From: DAOTXL01 sp034434895
GTDB taxonomy: Bacteria; Chloroflexota; Anaerolineae; JAAYZQ01
DNA length: 5,455 nucleotides
Direction of reading: 5' to 3'
Assembly: GCA_034434895.1 (NCBI GenBank)
Contig: DAOTYI010000253.1
Coordinates: 1 to 5,455 of the forward strand
Under the pieces are notes generated by a model, which did no database searches, had not been told where the DNA came from, and saw nothing but the letters and a program-made list of their open reading frames with translations. This document shows, piece by piece, positions 1-5,045 of this stretch (its first letter is position 1; each line of letters opens with the position of its first letter). A program made the position numbers and the translations under genes.

Positions 1-42
1 AATGAAAAACTGGAGGCTTTCGGCATCACCATCAAGAGGTAG
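1..42 (+). CDS. 3' end of an upstream gene, function unknown (partial)
   Basis: Reading frame 1 is open from the first base and gives NEKLEAFGITIKR before a TAG at 40-42. The composition looks like an ordinary protein C-terminus. The stop falls just before the repeat-rich gap, which is where a gene end would be expected. Only 13 codons are visible, so no family can be named. The ATG at position 2 is in another frame and overlaps this tail. It is not needed as a start, because the following gene has its own ribosome binding site at 245-250. Confidence 0.5.
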   Translation, partial: NEKLEAFGITIKR

Positions 43-45
43 AAA

Positions 46-75
46 CGAGTCAACGAGTCAGCGAATCAACGAGAT
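46..75 (+). repeat. Degenerate inverted copies of the downstream tandem repeat
   Basis: This stretch repeats CGAGTCA / CGAATCA heptads. It is close to the reverse complement of the array at 106-239. For example, 61-73 (GCGAATCAACGAG) pairs with CTCGCTGATTCGC at 196-208 or 211-223 with one mismatch. The two blocks therefore make an inverted arrangement around a spacer of about 30 bp. Whether this folds or is only a relic of repeat growth cannot be told from sequence. Confidence 0.55.
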
Positions 76-105
76 CCGACCGAGGAGATTGAAAGACTGC
101 CCGCC

Positions 106-239
106 GATTCGCATCTCGCCGATTCGCATCTCGCCGATTCGCATCTGCTCGCTGACTCGCATCTCGCCGATTCGCATCTCGCCGATTCGCATCTGCTCGC
201 TGATTCGCATCTCGCTGATTCGCATCTGCTCGCTGATTC
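106..239 (+). repeat. Compound 15/18-bp tandem repeat with 48-bp higher-order period
   Basis: Eight full units and a five-base partial follow without gaps. The 15-bp unit is GATTCGCATCTCGCC (at 106, 121, 154, 169 and 202, with GAC at 154 and a final T at 202). The 18-bp unit is GATTCGCATCTGCTCGCT (at 136, 184 and 217). The order is 15-15-18, 15-15-18, 15-18, so 106-153 and 154-201 are near-identical 48-bp blocks. All unit lengths are multiples of three, which keeps long frames open on both strands, but the array looks non-coding. It ends six bases before the Shine-Dalgarno of the nucleotidase gene and fills the place where its promoter would be expected. No convincing -35/-10 pair was found in 43-259. 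Confidence 0.9.
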
Positions 240-244
240 TCTTC

Positions 245-250
245 AGGAGG
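245..250 (+). promoter_or_regulatory. Shine-Dalgarno that fixes the nucleotidase start
   Basis: AGGAGG lies nine bases before the ATG at 260, and a hydrophobic signal peptide follows directly. This decides for 260 over the in-frame ATG at position 2, which would only add 86 residues of translated repeat. Confidence 0.85.
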
Positions 251-259
251 GGTTCCAAC

Positions 260-1966
260 ATGGCGAAAAAGTTTCTTCTGTCCGGCATAATGCTGGCGAT
301 CCTGCTCCTGACCGGCCTGCCCGGAGCCGGAGCCGAAACCTCATTCACCCTCACCATCCTGCACACCAACGACACCCACGCCCACCTGGAATCGTTCCAG
401 CCCTTCGGCGAGCCACTGCAAGGAGGCGTGGCCCGTCGCTACACCGCCATCCAGCAGGTGAAAGCCAACGGCGGCCACATCATCCTGCTGGACGCAGGCG
501 ATGCCTTCCAGGGGACCCTCTTTTTCAACCAGTGGAAAGGGGAAGAAGAGGCCCACTTTATGAACGCCCTGGGCTACCAGGCCATGGCCCTGGGCAACCA
601 CGAGTTCGATGCCGGCCCGGCGGCGCTGGCCGCTTTTATCAAACAGGCCAGCTTCCCGGTGCTGAGCGCCAACCTGGACGCCTCGGCCGAACCGGCCCTG
701 GCCGGCCTGGTCAAAGCCTACACCATCCTGGAGGTAGGGGGGGAAAAGATCGGGGTCTTGGGCCTGACTACCGAAGAGGTGCCCTCTATTTCCAGCCCCG
801 GTCCCAACATCCTCTTCCAGGACGCCATCCGCTCCGCCAGGGACACGGTGGCCCGGCTGGAAAGCCAGGGGATCAACAAGATCATCGCCCTGACCCATCT
901 GGGCTACCAGGAGGACCTGGCCCTGGCGGCGGCGGTGGATGGGATTGATGTCATCGTCGGCGGCCACAGCCATACCCTGCTGGGCAGGATGGAAGGGGCC
1001 AGCGGCCCATATCCCACTGTGGTCACCTCGCCGGCCGGCGACACCGTCCTGGTCGTCAGCGCCTACGAGTGGGGCAAATATCTGGGCTACCTCCAGGTCA
1101 CCTTTACGGCCGATGGCCGGGTGGACAGCTATAGCGGCGCCCCGATCTTCATAGACGAGACCTTCGCCGAGGATGCCGCCATCGCCGCCGATGTGGCCCG
1201 CTACGGCCAGCCCATCGAACAGCTCAAGGCCACCCTCATCGGCCGGACCACGGTCAACCTGGAAGGGACAAGGGAGCTGGTGCGCAGCCAGGAAACCAAC
1301 CTGGGCAACCTGATCTGCGACGCCATGCTGTGGAAAACGGCCGCAGAAAAGACCCAAATCTGCCTCCAGAACGGCGGCGGCATCCGGGCCAGCATCCCCG
1401 CCGGCGACGTGAGCCTGGGCCAGGTGCTGGAGGTGTTGCCCTTTGGCAACCTGATCTCCACCTTCGGCCTGAAAGGCTCAGACCTGTGGGCCGCCCTGGA
1501 ACATGGCGTCAGCAAATATGAAGAGCAGAAGGGTCAATTCCCCCAGGTAGGAGGACTCCGCTTCACCTTCGATCCGAACAGGCCGGTAGGGTCCCGCATC
1601 CTCAGCGTCGAGATCAAAAACCCGGACGGGAGCTACAGCCCCCTCGATCCAGAGGCCGTCTACCGGGTGGCCGCCAACGACTTTATGCGCCGGGGCGGGG
1701 ATGGCTACGAGGTGCTGGCCCACAACGCCATTGACCCCTACGACGCCGGAGCAGTGCTGGCCGACGCGGTGGCCGAGTATATCGCCGCCCACTCGCCGCT
1801 GAGCCCGGCTGTGGAAGGGCGGATCCTCAAAGCCCAAACCGCCCTGCCGGTCACCGGCGGCGAAGGGGTTCAGGAAACAACAATCATCGTGGTCATCCTG
1901 CTGGGCACCCTCTTGCTCATCGTGGGCCTCTATCTCCGGCAGCAGGGACCGGACCGGGCCATCTGA
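260..1966 (+). CDS. Secreted 5'-nucleotidase / metallophosphoesterase with LPxTG-type anchor
   Basis: The 568-residue product belongs to the UshA/5'-nucleotidase family, which hydrolyses nucleotides, and sometimes UDP-sugars or cyclic nucleotides, outside the cytoplasm. A signal peptide covers residues 1 to about 25 (KK, then a hydrophobic stretch, then AGA). The metallophosphoesterase domain (about 30-285) carries the two-metal ligands in order: NDTH (D38, H40), GD (D81), GNHE (N113, H114), TH (H213) and GGHSH (H236, H238). The C-terminal substrate domain (about 320-525) has NGGGIR (R376), LPFGN (F395), NDF (F475) and GGDGY (479-483), which match the UshA substrate-binding and aromatic-stacking positions. 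The end carries LPVTG (529-533), a transmembrane helix (about 541-559) and a short tail with two arginines. It therefore looks sortase- or membrane-anchored. No key residue is missing. The exact substrate cannot be read from sequence. Confidence 0.93.
   Translation: MAKKFLLSGIMLAILLLTGLPGAGAETSFTLTILHTNDTHAHLESFQPFGEPLQGGVARRYTAIQQVKANGGHIILLDAGDAFQGTLFFNQWKGEEEAHFMNALGYQAMALGNHEFDAGPAALAAFIKQASFPVLSANLDASAEPALAGLVKAYTILEVGGEKIGVLGLTTEEVPSISSPGPNILFQDAIRSARDTVARLESQGINKIIALTHLGYQEDLALAAAVDGIDVIVGGHSHTLLGRMEGASGPYPTVVTSPAGDTVLVVSAYEWGKYLGYLQVTFTADGRVDSYSGAPIFIDETFAEDAAIAADVARYGQPIEQLKATLIGRTTVNLEGTRELVRSQETNLGNLICDAMLWKTAAEKTQICLQNGGGIRASIPAGDVSLGQVLEVLPFGNLISTFGLKGSDLWAALEHGVSKYEEQKGQFPQVGGLRFTFDPNRPVGSRILSVEIKNPDGSYSPLDPEAVYRVAANDFMRRGGDGYEVLAHNAIDPYDAGAVLADAVAEYIAAHSPLSPAVEGRILKAQTALPVTGGEGVQETTIIVVILLGTLLLIVGLYLRQQGPDRAI
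1844..1963 (+). other. C-terminal cell-wall sorting signal (LPVTG, helix, positive tail)
   Basis: This segment encodes LPVTGG (residues 529-534 of the nucleotidase), a short polar linker, a strongly hydrophobic helix (about 541-559) and RQQGPDRAI. This is the standard tripartite layout of sortase substrates. No sortase gene lies in the window, so anchoring to peptidoglycan is inferred. A plain C-terminal membrane anchor is the alternative. Confidence 0.7.
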
Positions 1967-1969
1967 GCG

Positions 1970-2419
1970 TCATCCTCCCGCAGGCTTTGGAGCCTGCGGG
2001 AGGATCTGCCACAACATTTCCGCCGCCTTTTCCGTCACATCCAGCGCCTCCAGGTCGGCCAGCCCGGCCCAGCACACCTGGCTCACGTCGCTGCCAGGCC
2101 GCAGCCGGCCGCCAACCGGCCGGGCCATAAAGTCCACAATGACATAGTGATAGCGGACGCGGCCCGCCTCGTCGCGCAGCACATGGTCCAACACGGCGGC
2201 CACCTCCCCAATCTCCACCAGCAGCCCCGTCTCCTCCAGGACCTCCCGCCGCGCCGCGTCGCGGATCGCCTCCCCCAGTTCGACAAGGCCGCCGGGAAAG
2301 GTCCAGCGCCCCCTGGACGGCTCCTGGTTCCGCCGGACCAGGAGGATCCGGTCGCCGTCGCGGATGATCGCGCCGACGCCGACAAGGGGAGCCGGTGGAT
2401 ATTCCCGTTTCATAGCCAT
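1970..2419 (-). CDS. Nudix hydrolase, ADP-ribose pyrophosphatase-like
   Basis: The 149-residue product has a complete Nudix box, GX5EX7REVXEEXGL: G44, E50, R58-E59, E62-E63 and G65-L66. This motif binds the metal and cleaves nucleoside-diphosphate-X substrates in the cytoplasm. The start VGVGAIIRDGDRILLVRR (13-30), the WTFPGG motif (39-44) and YHYVIVDF (90-97) resemble Nudix proteins grouped with ADP-ribose pyrophosphatases; that substrate is inferred. The start at 2419 has a full AGGAGGT Shine-Dalgarno (2433-2427) seven bases away, and a second ATG at 2413 is too far from it. The conserved domain ends near residue 140. The final ILPQAPKPAGG is encoded by the hairpin at 1972-2005 and looks like an add-on. 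The gene stands alone, converges on the nucleotidase, and is probably transcribed from the promoter at 2518-2546. Confidence 0.92.
   Translation of the reverse strand: MAMKREYPPAPLVGVGAIIRDGDRILLVRRNQEPSRGRWTFPGGLVELGEAIRDAARREVLEETGLLVEIGEVAAVLDHVLRDEAGRVRYHYVIVDFMARPVGGRLRPGSDVSQVCWAGLADLEALDVTEKAAEMLWQILPQAPKPAGG
1972..2005. terminator. Perfect 15-bp hairpin between convergent genes, inside the Nudix tail
   Basis: The arms 1972-1986 (ATCCTCCCGCAGGCT) and 1991-2005 are exact reverse complements around a TTGG loop. The hairpin starts five bases after the nucleotidase stop. On the other strand it encodes the last residues of the Nudix protein and ends at its stop codon. Its position and strength suit a bidirectional terminator. 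Neither side has a clear U-run, so it is not a textbook intrinsic terminator and could instead be a dispersed palindromic repeat. Confidence 0.55.
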
Positions 2420-2426
2420 TTCTGTG

Positions 2427-2433
2427 ACCTCCT
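2427..2433 (-). promoter_or_regulatory. Shine-Dalgarno of the Nudix gene
   Basis: On the minus strand this reads AGGAGGT, a full anti-16S match seven bases before the ATG at 2419. It lies only about 10 bases downstream (in transcript direction) of the REP-like palindrome, so a fold in the leader could affect access to it. Confidence 0.85.
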
Positions 2434-2439
2434 GGACGC

Positions 2440-2483
2440 GGTGGACCTCACCCCTACCCCCTGTTGGGGGATGGGGTGAGGTC
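2440..2483. repeat. REP-like palindrome, copy 1
   Basis: The left arm GACCTCACCCC-TA-CCCCC (2444-2461) faces GGGGG-AT-GGGGTGAGGTC (2466-2483) around a TGTT loop. Pairing is perfect except for a symmetric two-base mismatch (TA against AT). A near-identical element lies at 4982-5022, sharing 21 bp on the left and 18 bp on the right and differing only at the loop. Copy 1 falls in the predicted leader of the Nudix transcript. It could act as a structural or terminator-like element, or be one of many dispersed palindromes in the genome. Confidence 0.85.
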
Positions 2484-2517
2484 TGTGGTAAGCCTGCCGG
2501 ATCAACTGCGTAGCTCC

Positions 2518-2546
2518 AGTATACTTCAGGCGCTGACCGGTGTCAA
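2518..2546 (-). promoter_or_regulatory. Sigma70-type promoter for the Nudix gene
   Basis: Read on the minus strand: TTGACA (2546-2541, perfect -35), 17-base spacer, TATACT (2523-2518, 5 of 6 in the -10). Predicted transcription would start near 2511, giving a leader of about 90 nt that contains the REP-like palindrome and the AGGAGGT site. Confidence 0.75.
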
Positions 2547-2547
2547 A

Positions 2548-2576
2548 TTGACAAAAGGCCCGCCCTGTGCTACACT
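2548..2576 (+). promoter_or_regulatory. Sigma70-type promoter facing the epimerase
   Basis: TTGACA (2548-2553, perfect -35), 17-base spacer and TACACT (2571-2576), with an extended -10 TGC just before it (2568-2570). Predicted start is near 2583, leaving an untranslated leader of about 190 nt before the epimerase ATG. Its -35 is one base from the -35 of the leftward promoter, and together they form the palindrome TGTCAAATTGACA (2541-2553). Confidence 0.75.
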
Positions 2577-2678
2577 GGCGGCGTGACGCTGGCCAACAAA
2601 ATGAGGGGGACCGGATTGCATGACAGGACTTGTGTCCTGCACAGACCGCTTGACCGGCACAGCCTGTCCTATCCGAGC

Positions 2679-2748
2679 ACCGGTCTGAAAACCACAAAAT
2701 TTCATTCCTTTGTCCTGTATCCCTTCGTGGTGGACTTTTCAGACCGGT
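2679..2748 (+). promoter_or_regulatory. 13-bp inverted repeat in the epimerase leader
   Basis: ACCGGTCTGAAAA (2679-2691) is exactly complementary to TTTTCAGACCGGT (2736-2748). CCAC/GTGG (2692-2695 and 2730-2733) extend the stem after a two-base bulge, and the loop is about 34 nt. The structure ends 27 bases before the ATG. A small nested hairpin, CAGGAC-TTGT-GTCCTG (2624-2639), lies upstream. No U-run follows, so a simple terminator is unlikely. It could be an RNA regulatory structure, a protein-binding dyad or a transposon footprint. The rest of 2584-2775 shows no supported gene. Confidence 0.4.
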
Positions 2749-2775
2749 CCTGAGCGAGAGGGGCGCTGCCCAGCC

Positions 2776-3756
2776 ATGATGGTCCTGGTCACAGGGGCGA
2801 ACGGCTTCATCGGCTCACACCTGACGGAGGCGCTGCTGGCCCGGGGATACCGGGTGCGCTGCATGGTGCGCCGCAGCAGCAACCTGACCTACATCCAGCA
2901 TCTGGCGGTGGAGTGGGCCTACGCCGATGTCCGCGACCCCGAATCGCTGCGCCGTGCCTGCCAGGGGGTGGAGGCCGTCTGCCACTGCGCCGCCCTGACC
3001 CGGGCCCCGGACAGAGAGACCTTCCTCCGGGTCAACACCGGCGGCACTGTGGCCCTGGCACAGGCCTGCCTGGAGGTGAACCCCAACCTGCATCGCTTCC
3101 TGTTCCTCTCCAGCCAGGCAGCAGCCGGGCCGTCTTCCAGGGCCGGCGACCTGCTGGACGAAACATGCCCACCCCACCCCATCACCTGGTATGGCCAGAG
3201 CAAATGGGCCGCCGAGCAGGCGCTCTGGGGCCTGGCCGACCGGCTGCCGGTGACCATCGTCCGTCCCTCTGCCGTCTTTGGCCCCCGCGACCGCGACTTT
3301 TTCGCCTATTTCAGCCTGGTGCAGCGCGGCCTGAGCCTGCAACTGGGGCGGCGGGAACGGCAGGTGAGCCTCCTCTACATCCGTGACCTGGTGGACCTGC
3401 TCCTGCTGGCCCTGGAGAGCCGGGCCGCAGTGGGACAGACCTACTTCGGCTGCGGGCCGGCGCACAGCTACGCCGACCTGTCGGCCGCCATCGCCGGGGC
3501 GTTGGGCAAACGTCCGCTGCGCCTCGTCGTGCCGGAAGCGGTGCTGACCCCCATCGCCCTGTGGTCCAGGGTCCAGGGGCGGCTGACCGGCAAACCGGCC
3601 CTGCTCAACGATCAACGTGTGCTGGACATGCGGCAACGCTACTGGCTCTGCTCCGGGGAAAAGGCCCACCGCGAACTGGGCTGGTCGCCCCGCTACAACC
3701 TGGCAACGGCGGTCCAGGAGACGGCAGAGTGGTACCGCCAAAACAGGTGGCTGTGA
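2776..3756 (+). CDS. NAD-dependent epimerase/dehydratase, extended SDR family
   Basis: The 326-residue product has the Rossmann motif TGANGFIG (6-13, GxxGxxG), an acidic-polar stretch around DVRD (51-54), SSQ (112-114) and YGQSK (139-143). These give the Ser-Tyr-Lys catalytic set of extended SDRs. RPSAVFGPRD (163-172) and YIRDLVD (201-207) are typical of sugar-nucleotide epimerases/dehydratases, and LGWSPR near the end is the usual C-terminal feature. Substrate is unknown. A nucleotide sugar is likely, but 3-beta-hydroxysteroid- or flavonol-type reductase activity and a hopanoid-linked role (HpnA-like) are not excluded. The frame is open back to a TTG at 2710, but the Rossmann fold begins at ATG 2776 (or the adjacent 2779). 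A weak GAGGGG site at 2758-2763 lies 12 bases away. The gene probably uses the promoter at 2548-2576 and may be cotranscribed with thiI, 86 bp downstream. Confidence 0.92.
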   Translation: MMVLVTGANGFIGSHLTEALLARGYRVRCMVRRSSNLTYIQHLAVEWAYADVRDPESLRRACQGVEAVCHCAALTRAPDRETFLRVNTGGTVALAQACLEVNPNLHRFLFLSSQAAAGPSSRAGDLLDETCPPHPITWYGQSKWAAEQALWGLADRLPVTIVRPSAVFGPRDRDFFAYFSLVQRGLSLQLGRRERQVSLLYIRDLVDLLLLALESRAAVGQTYFGCGPAHSYADLSAAIAGALGKRPLRLVVPEAVLTPIALWSRVQGRLTGKPALLNDQRVLDMRQRYWLCSGEKAHRELGWSPRYNLATAVQETAEWYRQNRWL

Positions 3757-3765
3757 TGATTTCCC

Positions 3766-3835
3766 TTCCTCCCTTCTCCCTTCTCCTTCCTCCCTTCTCC
3801 TTCCTCCCTTCTCCCTCCTCCCTTTTCCCTTATCC
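3766..3835 (+). repeat. 7-bp homopyrimidine tandem repeat, ten units
   Basis: Ten uninterrupted heptads of consensus CTTCTCC fill most of the epimerase-thiI gap: TTCCTCC at 3766, 3787 and 3801; CTTCTCC at 3773, 3780, 3794 and 3808; then CTCCTCC, CTTTTCC and CTTATCC. Only one base (A3832) is a purine. The minus strand is a run of G3 blocks spaced by about four bases, a potential G-quadruplex or triplex former. The mRNA here would be an unstructured C/U tract directly before thiI. Confidence 0.9.
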
Positions 3836-3842
3836 CTGACCC

Positions 3843-4973
3843 ATGAGCCTGATTTTGTTGCGTTACGGTGAAATCGCCCTGAAGGGGCAGAACCGCGCCT
3901 ATTTCACCCGCAGGCTGCGGCGCAACGTGCGGGCATGCCTCAAAGCGAACGGCCTGAGCGGTCAGGTGTGGCAGGAGGGCCAGCGCCTCTACCTGGAAAC
4001 CGACCAGCCCGAGGCAGCGATGGCCGCCGTGCAACGGGTGTTCGGCCTGGCATCGCTCAGCCCGGTTTTCACCGTCGCCGCCGACCTGGAGGCCATCGCC
4101 CAGGAAGCGGTGGCCGTGGCCCGGCGGGCAGGAGTCGGCCCGGCCCGGTCGTTCCGCATCACGGCGCGGCGGGCCGACAAGTCGTTCCCCTATCCTTCGC
4201 CCCAGATCGAGCGGCAGGTAGGGGCCGCCGTCGTGGCCGCCACAGGGGCGCGGGTGAACCTCTCCCGGCCGGAAGTGGAGATCGGCGTGGAGGTGCAGCC
4301 GGGGCGCGCCCTGCTCTTTGGCGAGACGGTCGCCGGGCCGGGCGGCCTGCCGTTGGGCAGCCAGGGACGGGTGATCGCCCTGCTGTCCGGCGGCATTGAT
4401 TCCCCTGTCGCCGCCTGGCTGATGATGAAACGTGGCTGCGGCGTCATCCCGGTGCATTTCAGCCCGGACCCCGCTCAGAGCGGACAGGTGGAGGCCATCG
4501 TCGAGGTGCTGAACCGGTATGCCTATGGCTGGCGGTTGCGCCCTCTCCTCCTCTCCCAGGAGGAGCTGTTGGCCCCGACCCTGGCCCGGCTGCGGGAGAT
4601 GCGGCAGGAACGCTGGACCTGCCTATTCTGCAAACGGGCGATGCTGTTCAAAGCGGCAGAACTGGCCGCCGAGATGGGAGCGGCGGCCATCGTCACCGGC
4701 GATTCGCTGGGCCAGGTGGCCAGCCAGACGTTGAGCAACCTGGAGGTCATCTCCTATGGCCTCCCCAAACCGGTCCTGCGCCCGCTCATCGGCCTGGACA
4801 AAGCCGAGATCGTGGCCCTGGCGCAGCGCATCGGCACCTATCCGGTCTCCACCCGGCCATCCCCCCCCTGCCCCTTCCTGCCCGACCGGCCCCTGACGCA
4901 GGCCAGCGTGACCCGCCTGCGCGAATTGCTGAGCCAGATGACAGAACCCGCCATAAACCCAGGGATGGAGTAA
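3843..4973 (+). CDS. thiI: ThiI, tRNA 4-thiouridine synthase (short form without rhodanese domain)
   Basis: ThiI adenylates U8 of tRNA and transfers sulfur to make 4-thiouridine; in some bacteria it also supplies sulfur for thiamine thiazole. The 376 residues begin with RYGEIALKGQNR (7-18), the family N-terminal signature, which fixes the start at 3843. A THUMP domain follows (about 55-162, with FRITARRADKSFPYPS at 104-119), then the PP-loop SGGIDS (182-187) in the ATP pyrophosphatase domain. CLFCKRAM (260-267) and TGDSLGQVASQTLSNL (285-300) are also characteristic. Cys343 in PPCPFLP sits where the family has a conserved Cys. The rhodanese domain of E. coli ThiI is absent, as in Bacillus-type proteins, so sulfur probably comes directly from a cysteine desulfurase. 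A C8 run (4861-4868) directly precedes the Cys343 codon. No Shine-Dalgarno precedes the ATG; the leader is pyrimidine-rich. Confidence 0.96.
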   Translation: MSLILLRYGEIALKGQNRAYFTRRLRRNVRACLKANGLSGQVWQEGQRLYLETDQPEAAMAAVQRVFGLASLSPVFTVAADLEAIAQEAVAVARRAGVGPARSFRITARRADKSFPYPSPQIERQVGAAVVAATGARVNLSRPEVEIGVEVQPGRALLFGETVAGPGGLPLGSQGRVIALLSGGIDSPVAAWLMMKRGCGVIPVHFSPDPAQSGQVEAIVEVLNRYAYGWRLRPLLLSQEELLAPTLARLREMRQERWTCLFCKRAMLFKAAELAAEMGAAAIVTGDSLGQVASQTLSNLEVISYGLPKPVLRPLIGLDKAEIVALAQRIGTYPVSTRPSPPCPFLPDRPLTQASVTRLRELLSQMTEPAINPGME

Positions 4974-4981
4974 CCTGACAG

Positions 4982-5022
4982 GGTGGACCTCACCCCTACC
5001 CCTGGGGGGATGGGGTGAGGTC
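4982..5022. repeat. REP-like palindrome, copy 2
   Basis: The arms 4986-5002 (GACCTCACCCCTACCCC) and 5006-5022 pair around a three-base loop, with the same two-base TA/AT mismatch as copy 1 at 2440-2483. It lies nine bases after the thiI stop and 24 bases before the next start. It may help end thiI transcription, but no U-run follows. Conservation of both arms, including the mismatch, suggests copies of one dispersed element rather than independent terminators. Confidence 0.85.
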
Positions 5023-5037
5023 GAATCGAACATGGTC

Positions 5038-5041
5038 GAGG
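5038..5041 (+). promoter_or_regulatory. Ribosome binding site of the terminal membrane protein gene
   Basis: GAGGTGAT (5038-5045) directly abuts the ATG at 5046; the GAGG core is four bases away, which is short but usable. There is no other in-frame start upstream before the palindrome. Confidence 0.6.
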
Positions 5042-5045
5042 TGAT

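Noticed and set aside
89..117. Promoter from TTGAAA at 89-94 for the nucleotidase
   Set aside because: At 17 bases spacing the -10 would be CATCTC, inside the repeat, with a poor match.
2..259. 86-residue N-terminal extension of the nucleotidase, including PIRIS-type peptide repeats
   Set aside because: It overlaps the upstream gene end, is translated tandem repeat, and would bury the signal peptide. AGGAGG and the hydrophobic leader support the start at 260.
58..375. Minus-strand frame encoding RISEQM/RIGEM repeats
   Set aside because: The repeat units are multiples of three and lack stops on either strand, so the open frame is a by-product. It also runs into the nucleotidase gene and has no visible ribosome binding site.
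341..1357. Long minus-strand ORF opposite the nucleotidase (and similar ones opposite the epimerase and thiI)
   Set aside because: High-GC codon use leaves antisense frames open. They show no family motifs, whereas the plus-strand proteins carry complete domain signatures.
2601..2753. 50-codon ORF in the epimerase leader (possible leader peptide)
   Set aside because: No Shine-Dalgarno, no recognisable sequence, and it crosses the inverted repeat. Chance openness is more likely, though a leader peptide cannot be excluded.
2710..2775. TTG start extending the epimerase by 22 residues
   Set aside because: The added residues lie before the canonical Rossmann beta strand and across the inverted repeat. 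The family starts at the ATG at 2776 or 2779.
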